Of a stretch of DNA of 64,000 nucleotides, positions 51,801 to 62,945 are shown one piece after another. Source of the DNA: Glandiceps talaboti (taxonomy: Eukaryota; Hemichordata; Enteropneusta; Spengelidae); the NCBI RefSeq assembly GCF_964340395.1, contig NC_135560.1, positions 20,251,675-20,315,674 on the forward strand. Direction: 5' to 3'. The notes under the pieces were generated by a model. That model was given only the letters and a program-made list of their open reading frames with translations, did not search any database and was not told the DNA's origin. Within the stretch, counting starts at the first letter, position 1. Each line of letters begins with the position of its first letter. The position numbers and the translations under genes were made by a program.

Positions 51801-53324
51801 TGACAACCCGATATATCATACTAGATAGATGTGAAATGGTTTATAGTATGCAATCCTTACTGGTATGTATTGACAATTAAGAGTCAATCAAATTAACTTA
51901 CCTTCACTTAAGTCTATACTGCTGGGTTCCGTGATCATATCTGGAGAATTATCAAAGTCAAATTTGGGGAATGGTGGTATTGAAACTACAGATCTATTCC
52001 TATTTCCAGACTTCATCTTTTTTGCATCATTTTTAATTGCTTTCTTCTTACAAACAGGTATTGTGGTAGTTCTTTTTGTTCCCCTCTCAGCTGGCAAGAC
52101 TGTTTCTACTGAGCCATTTACTGTATTTGTCTTTCTCGTGTCATCATGTGTGCTGTCCTTTGAAACTTTTCCTCTTGAACAACTTGAAGATCTTGCTGTC
52201 TTTTTCCTGGATATCACACTTTTTCCACGTTTTTTTGACTCACTTTCTGTCAGATGTTTACTAGATGTATGATGTGTATTGTTTACTGATGTGTTTACAT
52301 CTGTTTGTACTCTAACTCTCTTATTCTTCACAACCTTGTCTTTTCCTTTACAAACTTCTGGTAACTTGTCAGGTGTGATTTTCTTGGTGTCGTCTGGTGT
52401 TTTTGTTGGTTTTCTTAATCTTTTAGCAGTTTCTCCAGACTCACATTCAGTTTCCCCCGACTTTCTTTTCCTTCTCACTGCGGTCTTTTTCACGGGGGTG
52501 TTTTTAAGATTTGTGCCATCTTCTTGAGTACTATTCTTTACATCACATTCTGTAACCACTAACTTTCTTTTCCCTCTTAGGGGGGTCTTTTTTAAATTTT
52601 CAATCATAGGACTACCATCTCCCACAGCACTTTTCTCTTTTTCATCTTCCAAGCCCTCTAACTTTCTCCTTCCTCTGACTGGGGTTTTTCTTCGACACTC
52701 TGTCAAAGAACTCCCATTTCTCTGGTCTGTTGTTTTGGCCTTTCTTTTCCCTCTAACTGGAGTCTTGTTTTGACTTACAGTTTCAAAGCTTTCATTATCT
52801 ATGGTATTTTCCCCTCTAACTGGGGTCTTTTTTTGACTTACAGTTTCAGAACTTTTGTTTTCCATGACAGGTTTCTCTCTCACAGGGGTCTTTTTTAGAA
52901 TTACAATCTCAGAGCTTTCATTATCCATGGTATTAACAGAACCTTCTTTTTCCCCTGGTAGTTTCTGCTTTGGTTGTCTCTTTGATACACATATTAACTG
53001 CTTTGATAAATCCTCAATGGAAGGACTAGGAACACTTACATTAGTGTTATTTTCTGACTGTTGCCGGCATCTTGTTGTTGTTCTAGTGTTAATATTTTGT
53101 GTGTTTTCTTCTATTAATTCAGTTGTGTGTACATTTGCACTCTTACTAGCATCTGTGTTTATCACTGTGGTGTCATTAGTGTCTGAAGGAACACATGGTT
53201 CCACCACATTTGTTTTCAATGCCAGAACTGTATGATCATCATTGTCATCATCATCATCATCATCTCTGGGCATGTCATGCGTGACAGTCTGTGTGGTAGA
53301 CGATGGACTGCTACCTTCCTCCAT
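39308..53324 (-). CDS. PWWP domain DNA-repair factor, PWWP3A (MUM1/EXPAND1)-like
   Basis: Thirteen coding exons on the minus strand join in phase to 863 aa: 51902-53324, 50301-50352, 45762-45913, 44790-44857, 43938-43996, 43736-43796, 43093-43177, 42507-42554, 42074-42242, 41545-41611, 41090-41218, 40053-40160 and 39308-39478. A 5' UTR exon ends at 55092. The first coding exon is a long disordered basic region with repeated KKTPVRGKRK-type motifs (residues about 145-310), then an acidic stretch (SSSDEDDDDDDDDLPDVF). The PWWP domain follows (SEDIVWAKLGKWPSWPAI, then ASVYFIGYPQTKI). The C-terminal half ends with RKMQKLLDFI and YIAEVWIPEAILMAIEAI, matching the MUM1 C-terminal domain (ILDVLLPEAIICAISAV in human). 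PWWP domains bind methylated histone tails and DNA; human PWWP3A works in chromatin relaxation at DNA breaks. It shares a divergent promoter region with the Bak-like gene. One intron carries a 2.4-kb minisatellite. Confidence 0.85.
42588..42873. repeat. Compound microsatellite: (ACAGAC)n, (CATA)n, (CA)n
   Basis: Three simple repeats run together in the intron between PWWP3A-like exons 43093-43177 and 42507-42554, starting only about 34 bp from the latter. Confidence 0.95.
43039..43087 (-). repeat. Partial tandem duplicate of a PWWP3A-like exon, in the following intron
   Basis: The end of exon 43093-43177 and its donor site are repeated just downstream. The exon reads FLECVQMVDDYFRKRG and the duplicate FLYCVQTVNDYLKKKR in the same frame. 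At DNA level they share GTGTCCAAA, GACTATTT and the donor-like AAAGAGGT. The reading frame stays open from the true exon through the duplicate, so use of the second donor would insert about 19 residues. Confidence 0.7.
44916..45370. mobile_element. Family B MITE with TTAA ends and about 150-bp TIRs
   Basis: Both ends read TTAA then AGGGGAACAC (inverted on the right), and the arms pair through TTCATAAACTATGGGTTCT, GTCATTTCATGAT, AATTACTTGCAA and TTTCAGAGAAACATCAAGTT. A TTAA target is typical of piggyBac-like and Kolobok-like transposons. It lies in a PWWP3A-like intron and has no coding capacity. Confidence 0.85.
47475..49899. repeat. 45-bp minisatellite, about 54 copies, in PWWP3A-like intron
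   Basis: The unit reads AGAAGCTCTCTGTCAGCCAA, TACTCTTAAAAGGG, CAATGCCCCTC. Each unit includes GGGCAATGCCC, an 11-bp near-palindrome. Because 45 is a multiple of three, long frames are open on both strands (15-residue units RELLRGIALLRVLAD and MPLRSSLSANTLKRA); these follow from the repeat and are not evidence of a protein. Variants reveal higher-order structure: a 225-bp (five-unit) duplication (GTCAGTCAAT at about 48068 and 48293) and a 720-bp (16-unit) duplication (GCCTCTCAG at 48589 and 49309). One unit near 47696 is 2 bp short. Confidence 0.97.
49940..50205. mobile_element. Family B MITE, partial copy beside the minisatellite
   Basis: The right end, AGTGTTCTCCTTTAAG, with CTCCAGAACCCAAAGTT and GAGTGATGTAAAATAATT before it, matches the right arm of the 44916 copy. 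The interior (GCATATGAATGTCTACTGAC, TCCAATGAG, GAGGCAATA) matches the 38862 copy. The left arm is missing or lost where the element meets the minisatellite. Confidence 0.65.
50745..50891. repeat. 42-bp tandem repeat, about 3.5 copies
   Basis: CAGAATCTTGTCCCATACTC, TGTCTGTAAGTAAGACTATT, GT begins at 50745, 50787, 50829 and (diverged) 50871. It lies in the first coding intron of the PWWP3A-like gene. Each unit holds a GTAAGTAAG donor-like string on the + strand, opposite to the gene. Confidence 0.9.
51319..51511. repeat. 32-bp tandem repeat, six copies
   Basis: Units of the form AACAGTCACACTCATGAGTY, AYGGAGTTCTRT. The ACTCATGAGT in several units is a perfect 10-bp palindrome. Units alternate between a TTATGG and a TCACGG type, suggesting two-unit duplication steps. 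Intronic. Confidence 0.9.
51530..51812 (-). repeat. tRNA-derived SINE
   Basis: On the minus strand, TGGCCAAGCGGTTAG (51785-51799) is an A box and GGATTCGAACCC (51746-51757) a B box, spaced as in a tRNA with a long variable arm (Leu or Ser type). They are followed by a non-tRNA body including GGTACTCTGGTTTCCTCCAA, a string seen in several marine-invertebrate SINE bodies. There is no acceptor stem closing after the B box, so this is not a tRNA gene. Confidence 0.7.
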
Positions 53325-55091
53325 TACTGTACTATCATAGGAAATATTTGCTACATGTATGTAGCTTCAATTCCAAGTTCTGTTGAAAGGAAACAAAATA
53401 TATTTTAAAAATAGACAATGACTGTTTGCTTTTTGGTCTCGAAATAGCATGGCAACACCAATTGAAATCTATCACCGTCATTCATCAATACACATACACA
53501 CACACACAAACACACACATACATTTATGGATATTGGATTATCTGACCAGTATGTTCGCACAAATAGATTAAAGCAGCGTTTTGTACCAAGGTCAAGCCAT
53601 CTATTGAATCAGTAGCAGCCTGTCATGTTTATGTATATGTATGTAGGTAATTAAGTAAGTTGAATTAGTCTGTGTGTTCCTTTCTTCCCCCCTGCCAATG
53701 CACATCGAATTTCATATAAATTTAGCAGGACAATAAAGTTAGTATATAATATAATATAAATAATTATCATATACACACTGCACACACACACACACACACA
53801 CATGCACGCACACACATGTGCATGCGCGCATACGCATGCAAACTTACATAAAATGCAGATATTGGTATGAAAATTATATATTCAATATTATATGTTCTTA
53901 CTTGTGGATCATTGAATTACTTTAACAATACACTGCTGGAAGTGTTCGCTCTAAATTCTAAAAACTCTAGAAATTCCACAGGGAGCAGGAATTATGTATA
54001 TGCTAAGATTTGCACTGTTATCATTCTAATTTCTTTTTTCTTCTTTTGTTAATACAGAATGAATGAAGTGTGATAAAGCAATTAACACCTTTATGTGCAC
54101 ACTTAGTAAACTAGCTGTTAACAGTTAAAAAGATAAGCATTGCTAAGAGATAACACTCAACATTTTATTTATCATCTTTTTTTTTTATCATAATCTAGAA
54201 AAAGTAGGTAAGTCTTCACATATATTTTTCCTGAACCCTCAGAATACATGTACACCAATAGCACAAACTCAAATGACAAAACAAAGTAAATATTACTGTG
54301 CAATAGTAATGTCAGTGAGATCTCTTGACTACAGAGAACTCACTCAAGCTATATGAAACCATATAATACAAACTTGACCCCTGATTTAATCATAGAGGTA
54401 TAGTCCTTCTACTGCCATGGTTTAACCATGAATGTATATAGTGGTTTAACTAAACCTGGTTTTTATACTTCATTAATTATCTGCTGTAGATTCAGTTTAT
54501 AGATTAGATTATTATTTCAGTAAATCAACAAGATCGACAGAACTTATACTGATTGTGGGTTTGTTGTTTGTGTTTTTCAAAGCTTTTTAAAATTTTTTAT
54601 CGTGCTGGAGTTTGCACTCAAAAAATAACGTTTACACAAAATCAAAACTAACGCTACAATTACTGCAGCTATCCAGCAAGTAGCCCTTCGTGCAGAGGGG
54701 GTAAGTCGGGACTCGATTCTGACAATGTCCCTTTCCTTCTCCTTTACAATGTAATAAACAGATATAGGGACAATGGCGACATGTTAGAATCAAGTCCGAA
54801 CTCCGTCTGCTGTAAACCATGGACGGCTGCAACGTCTACATGTAACGTTACACTGAATAAAAATACCCCATACGAAATCAAACCATCTCCCACACCAATA
54901 ACCAGTATAGAACACAGAGCTACAAAACATAAACTTATAGCAAACTTACAGGCCAATACTCTACAACAAGGAAATGTGTGTAGTTTAGGACGCCAACTAC
55001 TATTTTAACATAACAGCGCCATCTACCTTGCTTTGTCACCATAAAACATCCGAATGTATAAGTTTTGTCAAAGATTATTTTCAATACTTAC

Positions 55092-55260
55092 CTCATCGAA
55101 ACTCTGTAACAGTCCGAGTGGATTGCATAACAAATATAGTGACTGAAACCTTGACTTTGTCGTACAATTTCAAAACATGACGGAGTGTTGTGGATGATGC
55201 GATGGCGTCATCACTACGCTTCTTGTTTTAGCTTCCGGGTCAGAGCGCTGCTCCATTCTA
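55092..55260 (-). promoter_or_regulatory. 5' UTR exon and promoter side of the PWWP3A-like gene
   Basis: On the minus strand, TTTCGATGAG is followed by a GTAAG donor at 55091, and the matching acceptor TTTCAACAG lies just above 53379, 55 bp before the ATG. Upstream there are GTGATGACGCCATCGC (an ATF/CRE-like TGACG half site) and, on the + strand, CTTCCGGGTC (ETS-like). No TATA box is evident, which fits a housekeeping-type divergent promoter shared with the Bak-like gene. The exact start of transcription is not visible. Confidence 0.5.
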
Positions 55261-55631
55261 CATTTCCCAACAGCAGTGGATATAACTGGCATGTCGTATA
55301 GCAGATATCAATTGATCAGTAAAAGTAGTTTTAATTGTGTGTGAAATTATCTTTCCGACTAATTAAGCCATGAAGGGGGAAAATAAGAGTCCATGCCGAA
55401 GGGTGTTACAAAATTAGCACTATATAAAAGTCAATGTTATCACCCACAAAAAATGGTACAATCCCCAGGGCTGAAATGACTTATCACATGTCATGTCTGA
55501 TTTCAAAGGGATTCCCCGCGAGTTGAGTCAGCTTTATTCGTGGCAGGATATACAGTTATCAACTGGTCGCTTTGTTTAGAATTTCCTTTGCTTGGTATAC
55601 ATCCACTGATCAAAATCAGTATCGTCGGAAA

Positions 55632-56020
55632 ATGGCTTCACCTTGGCCGAACGAAGAAAGTAAATTTCGAAAACGAACATCAAGTGTTGGTTTGCGACTG
55701 GATGTTACAACTCGAATACATGATGACGACATTGTAGAAGAAGGAAGAGAACTATTTCAAAACTTTTTGACAGACGAAATTCGTCGCGAAGGACTGCACG
55801 AACCAGCGTATCTGACACCGGGACCGTATCCTGCCACAACACCAAGTACTGCAACATTAAGGTATGACGCATATTGGTATATAGTTGAAATAATTGTTTA
55901 TTTTTCCAATAAAAATGTTGTTGTTATCGATCTGGTTACACATTTTACAGATTAGATGAGAAATGTGGAAAAATGTGCAAATATACAATGATTGGTACTT
56001 AATAATTGAGACATTTGTGT

Positions 56021-56069
<49 letters not shown>

Positions 56070-59000
56070 ATATTTATAGGGGGTGATCACCTAGTTCTGA
56101 AATGAACATGGTGCATTGTGCCTAACCCTGTTGACAAATATTCAATATATGATCTCTTTTTTAATAATCTATTTTAACACCTGCAACACAGAATGTGTTT
56201 ACAGTTAAAGTTCAACTGTAGAAATCTAGATATATAAATAAAACAGCAACTCCACCTACTGAGTCTATGGGGGATTTCCCAGGTCAGAAATGTAAAGAAA
56301 ACAAAAAGTGTGCCAACATGTCTTGACTTGTTTTGCTGTGATGATTACATCATTGATATGGTTAGATAGAATTCCCCTTTTCTCCAGGTGTTCATTTTAA
56401 GAAGTGACAAATATTTGATAAATCAGTAGCTAGCTCAGAAAGTACATGAAATGTTAGCGTCTAAATTCTTGTAAAATTTGAGATTCTTAGATATATGAAT
56501 ATAATGTGATAAATGGCCACATGTTAAAACATAGACCATAAACTGATATACCATTGATTAGGTTTATGAATAGTTAAACCTGTGCAGTAACATTAAAAAT
56601 GATTAATTTCAGTGCTTCTTGTCACAAAGGTCTTAGTGTTACTATAATATGACAAAAATAGGTCTTGTATATAGGGGATTTTGACAAATAAAATGTGGGC
56701 TGTCCAATTCACATCAATCAATTCAAATACTTCTGGTTTTAGAACTATAAATATCATAACAAAGGTAGTGACATGAGGTAAATTCTCTGAATATGTGTTT
56801 GTGTAGACTTTTCAAAGAAAGTTTTGGGGTAATTTCTATTTTTTGCTGAAATAACTTAATAAGTGATGTCATTCTAATAGAAGCTTATAAGGAGTAGCGA
56901 AATGTTGAAATCTTTATAACTCAGTGGTCAGTAAGGCCAATAACATCAAGTTGAAGACAATTCTGATCAGAAAAATGTTTACTTTCAAATCAGTATTCCA
57001 TATATTACATCTAAATCACAAGTATGTGGTGTTTCACATTTCTATTTTATTCATGAAATGCTTGGCCTTTTTTTCAAGAAGGGTTTTGAAAATTACTGTT
57101 TCTGGAGGAATAATTCTGCTGGTAATGAACTAATGAAACCATCATTGACATTTTCATAATTCACAGGTCTCCAGTTTCCGGACTTTCCTCACCTAGCTCT
57201 GAGCACTACAGGTATCCAATGTGGGCACGCACAGGGAAAGAATTAAGACGATTGGCTGATACTTTTTCACAAACTAATGAAAGACACCAAGTGAGAGAGA
57301 GAGCATGTCGGGTATGTACATGTGAATATAGGACTTGAAATGCATCGTCGCAAACTGCAGCCTGTTTTACGACAACGTTCTTAATGAGCCTCCCACATTT
57401 TTTTTAGAAATAATAACTCTGGCTTGCGAGCATGTTGAAATGTAGTACATTGTCACACTTTGTATGTTCGTCATGAAAGCACTATGATTAATCTTGGACA
57501 ACTATAGTGGTCTGAGACATATACACAAGTTCTCTTCTTCTGTTTTGGATTTAGATATAGACACATTTTGAACAAATCACTTGTGCTTTGATATATGTAA
57601 CATGACCTCCAACAATCTTCTTTAACCCATGTGTTGTCCCCTGTCGATGATCTTGACCTGATTTTGAAGTTAGTTCTGGAGGTTGATGGCCATGCACTCA
57701 ATACTGTTGTTGTATTTTGTAACTTTATTGTTGGTACACTGTATGTAATACTAGCATATTTATATTTCTTAACTGCTATTGCTAAGGCTGTTATTAAAGT
57801 AGGCATAGTTCATAGGTCATAGGTAGGGAGAATAAAACAACGACTTCCTGATGAATGCCTTTTGCTTAAATATAAATTTGAATGTGCTAATTTTATCAAA
57901 ATTTATATCACCCCGGTTACAAAAAATACAACTTTATTTCAACACCTAGATCCTACACCTAGACCCAATAAAGTTATATGTATACTACTAGTAGTTCAAG
58001 AATAAGCACTTCAGATTATTGAAATACTATAGATTTCCTTGATATTGAATGTACAGTGTATTAACATCTCAATATGGCCTATTGTTTATTTACCTCATTT
58101 CATTATAGTAACACAAAACATTACAAGTTATGATTAATATAAAATGACTTACACTAAATGTATTACATGATGAGTCTGTGGCAGGTGAACTAGTATAGTG
58201 TAGAATCCAGTCCACCCATATTAACAACATAATCAACATGTATTCTATAGAACATAGGTCACTTTACAAACAATTGACCTTGAGAGTGTTTTTATTACTG
58301 TAATTAGGTTTGTATGGGGGTGGGTGGATGAAGACTTTATGACCAGCATAAAAAGCTTGATGTAGTGATAGTTCGTTAATCTCACATCAAGATGTGTTTG
58401 TGTATAAATACTAGTGCAAGCATTGGACTGTATAATTTACCTGGACAATTGATAATTTGTTATGAACTGAAATTTGAATACAGCCACCATGTTATTGTTA
58501 AGACTATTAAGGGCTTGACTTGTAATTTGGTTCACAATACTTTCATATGTGTGTGTATGCTTAAAAAGGTTTTAATGATTTTCTTTTTGATAACAGCAGT
58601 TCTCATTACTAGTGAAAGATACAACAGTTGTGCCAAGCTGTCTGCCATGGTACCGGTCAGAGTTAGAAGCCTAATAGGGCTGAACAATACAGTGTATCTT
58701 AGTATATTCTCATTACCATTAAGAGAATTTTACCACCTAGATGTGACAGAAAAATAACACTCATGTGATAAAATATTATTTATTTGTTTTTTCTACATAT
58801 GCATTTTGAGATTAGAATGTCTGAGTAACATCCTGCATTGTTGATATTCACTGATGCATATACTGTAGTTTCTAGATTGGATGACAGTGAAATGTAGCAT
58901 GTAGTGAGAGAATGTCACAGGTGTTTTTAGTGTAATGATAGTCCTTGTAATTTATCCCGTTTGTTAAAAATACAAATTATAAATTGCAAATAATTTAATA

Positions 59001-62000
59001 AATGTATTTGATTCAATCGCATCACATTATTGTTGTCGTATCAGTAGAGACTTTAGGTTCAGATAGGGCCATTGTTTTATTCAGGACAGTACCAGCCTTT
59101 TCTTTAACTCTGCCAGGTAACTGTTGTTGTCTCCCAATTTAATCCTAATCATAGACAGGCGACTATATCGTAATCCATATTGCTCTAAATTGAGTGGTCC
59201 GGTTGCCATGTTGTATGCACACAGTCTGACAAATATTAGATGTCTTCTCAGGTCAAGTTAGTCATGAACTCAAATAACGCAGACAATGCTAGACAAACAA
59301 ATATGTCTGAACTGTGTTTTCAACAGCTTAGTTTCCATAGCAACAAAGTGAATGATAATGAGGTTATACTCTCATTATGCTTCTGACTCATTTAAGAATG
59401 TCAAAGGTCAAGTTAGACCTCAATGATACACATTGCTCACTGACAGGTCTAGTTTGTGTGTGAAATGTATTGGAAACACAGTTAATAGTGAATACTTAAT
59501 AAACAGTGAATGAACAGTTAATAAACAGCTATATTTAGAAAGGTGTCACATATGTTTATGTAAGTCTATCCAATCACATATATAACTAGTGTATAAAAGA
59601 GGTGATTGGGGATTTTGAATTTTGGATGATTGAGAAATAACAAATTCAAAAGCCCATCCACATGGATTGCATAAGCACTGCCAGGAGTCAATGCTGGCTT
59701 GCTTGGTAAGGTTTCAAAGCTACAATAGAAATTAATGTTCAAAGACTTGAAAGTTACATGTAATTAACTTTGGTGAATATCAACAGTTCAACAGTTAACA
59801 GGATATTAAAAAACCTACCTTGGTTTCTTGAAAATGTATTTAATTACAGCCTGCAAATAGTGTCATGCTGTTTTAGAATGAAAAGATTTTTTATTTGATA
59901 TTAGGTGGATGTTGGTTTTGAAATACACACAGCATAGTTCTAAAGTCCATGGTCTGTTTAAATATTAGGGTATGGAGACAAGTAAGTGATAAATAAAAAA
60001 ATATTTATTTAGGTGTCATCCCTACATCAATCTAATCAATATTAACATACCTAAAAATAGACTCATTGGACAAGTGTTTGTTGCAAGATTAGTTTGTCAT
60101 CATTTTAAAAATATTTAATTATACTATCAGGTATTTAGTTAACTTAAAAATAAACATGACAACATTCTTACAAATCTGTTGTCTGTTGTAAAGAATTTAA
60201 AGGCATTATATAGCATAAAATCAATTCTTTTGTTAATTCTTCTAGTAAATTAGTTTGATTTTTTTTTTGTTCCTGGCCAAAAGTTTCAATTTTAAAAAAA
60301 ATCTTGTCAAGTCATGGTGTTTTTAATATTGTTAAAATGCTGAAAATTGGACACTCTTCAATTAGGATGACTATATTTCTGAATGAAAACGGTTGAATTT
60401 GTTTGAGCAGAAAATATGGAATTTTAATTTTCTTATCATTCTATGACAATAAGCATCTATATTACTGGTTCAGCAGTGTGTCAAAATGTTGAAAATTACC
60501 ATTATTTTCTTCAATTTTACATCAAGTATTTTTTTTTTTTTTTTTACATTTTTTTCCAATATTTTCAAAAACTTGAGACAACTTGTAGTGATAATGCCCC
60601 TTACATCACTTTTATGTTCCTCTGCTGAATAAAGAAATATATTAGGGAATAATCATAAATGTCACTATTTGGTAAAAGTTGAAGGCAAAAATTAATAAAC
60701 TTAAACAAATATTGTATTTCATTGGATTCATTCCAATATTGACTTTGTTGATTCTAGACCATAACAACTTTGCCCTTGGCAAATAGAATATTGTTACTTT
60801 ATGTAAAGATGCATGAGATGAAAATATGTGAGGGAGAGGACAAGCTTGTTGCTGGTATAGGGATGATCCTCTGTATGTCATTTCATTATAATATGTACAT
60901 GTATATGTGTTTTATATATTTTCTAATAATATTGGATTTGGGGCATATCAACATCAAACATTTAAGTCCACTTTTACATACAAATTTAAATGACTAGCTA
61001 TATTACCTAATTTGGAATGAAAGGTCTGTCTTGTCAGGACCATAAATAATAATAATAATAATAAAATAATAATAATAATAATAATAATAATAATTTATTT
61101 CAGTAAAAGGCCACAGTCCATCCTATAAAGAATGTGACAATTTTACATGACCGGATTGGTTGTTGTAACTCACCTATGAGTTACTAATTTATTCACAAAA
61201 GCATGACAAGAAATATATTATTACATTATCTAAACTAATTACTTTATGGTCACAAAAAAGTGACTGCAAGTTACAGTACTTCCAGAGAAATCTATTTCAA
61301 AAATTTCTTTCTAGATTCAATTGCGCCATATAGCAAATTGATGTACTTTATATTTGGAGTCATTGCATGCCAGTAAAGATGTTATGTATGAGAAAATCAA
61401 CAGACCATAACGACATAAAACCAATTAGTCCAAACAACTGAATGTTGCCTAGACTTTTTTTTATGCACATATAAGTATGTAACACAGATATCAATATTGA
61501 AATGGAAGGGAACCAGGTGATGTTTTCATTATGATTACTATAATTTGCAATTATGAGATGTAAATTCATGCATGACAAGGTCAAACTGACCTTGGGTCAT
61601 ACCAGACAGGTTGCAACCATAATAATGCAGGGATGGGTAGGTTTCAAAATGAGGAGGTATGGTATAGCACATACTATCACCAAAACTATGAAGGGATAGG
61701 CTGATTTCGAAATTGAAAATGAAATTCATCTTAGTGCCAAGAGAGCATAACAAACATCAAATAAACAAATGCAATTGTTGGTAGAGCTGGTTTTTCTCCT
61801 TTTTTGAACAAATTCACATTCATGGGAACAATGTGAATTGTTTATGTTTGTCTGTTTTTCAGCCATCTGGTTCTTTCTTTATATGCCTGCCTCTGTTTAA
61901 GTTTTTGTTGTTGCTGAACAACAGTGATCTTCAGGCCAATACTATCATGATTATTTGTTTTTGAAAATAATATTTCATTTTAATTTTATGGAATATTTAT

Positions 62001-62945
62001 ATTTTTTGTCATTTCAGATCAGCCTCCATGAAGACTTCACATATGATCACTTTAAAGACCTGGTGTCGACACTGTTTTCTGGAGGAATGACAAGGGAGAG
62101 AATTGTTATCTTGTTTTTCTTCTGCAGTGACATGGCCATTTTGACTCTGAGGCAGAATATGCTGGACTATTTCAACAGAATTCTGATGTGGTCACTGCGA
62201 TACATCAGTGAAAGAGTGTGTTCATGGGTCAGAGAACATGGAGGATGGGTAGGTCATCAAAGTGACGTTTACTTGTTGTACAACCAGGATCAAAGTTGTG
62301 TTTAAACAGTCTTAGCTAATATATTGTTCATACTATACATAGACACAATTTGATCTGGGTTGTAAGGCAGAACTATTTCAGAAATAAATTTTTGCTAAAT
62401 CGTTCAACAGCTGAAAGTTTTGTGGATGGAAGAGTGCGCATATATGCCTACATGTATGTCTGTATTAATGTGCATGTGTGCCTACATGTATGTCTGTAAT
62501 GTGCATGTGTGCCAGCAAAATGATCACTTACTTCCTTCTTTTCAATCGGTCTATTTTTGGTAAATGCCCATGAAGTACATTTCAACTAGCTTTTTGAGAT
62601 CTTCCATATATTCCAAAATTTCAACAACCATGCCAAAAAAATCCACTGCTGAAAAAAGACACTCAAACATATTCAAATACATCCTAGATTTTCTTCTAAA
62701 GCATTATCTGACAAGATGGTGGTGTATTTCTGTCTCAGCACGTATTACAGTTTGTAAGGGTTTATCCTTTCCTAGTCACCAAGTTAAATTAAGTGTTTGT
62801 TATCAAGAAGTTTTTGTCACCTTTCCAGGAACCTGTCATCCGAGGATCTCTGCCTTACCTGAACTGTGCTGCAGCCATTGCCATTATTGCAACTAGCCTT
62901 GTGATTGGATGGGTATATCTACGTAACAGGTCATCTGGACAGTAA
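55632..62945 (+). CDS. BCL-2 family protein, Bak-like (pro-apoptotic multidomain type)
   Basis: Exons 55632-55861, 57167-57311, 62018-62248 and 62829-62945 join in phase to encode 240 aa (human BAK1 is 211). The ATG has a strong context (AAAATGG). An N-terminal helix, EEGRELFQNFLTDEIRREG, resembles helix 1 of Bak/Bok. BH3 is GKELRRLADTF (residues about 100-110, LxxxAD core with Asp108). BH1 is TLFSGGMTRERIVILFFF (about 143-160), where the usual NWGR is TRER. BH2 is WVREHGGWEPVI (195-206). A C-terminal membrane anchor spans about 215-233 (AAIAIIATSLVIGWVYL) and ends RNRSSGQ. The intron directly after the BH2 Trp is the conserved BCL-2-family intron. Such proteins permeabilise the mitochondrial outer membrane. 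Bak is preferred over Bok from FKDLVSTLFSGG against Bak's FTKIATSLFESG and from the tail, but an anti-apoptotic role is not excluded by sequence. Confidence 0.85.
56019..56067. repeat. (GT)n microsatellite
   Basis: About 49 bp of GT repeats in the first intron of the Bak-like gene. Confidence 0.97.
61047..61094. repeat. (AAT)n microsatellite
   Basis: About 48 bp of AAT repeats with one interruption, in the third-exon-side part of the long Bak-like intron. The rest of that 4.7-kb intron (57312-62017) shows only AT-rich sequence. Confidence 0.93.
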
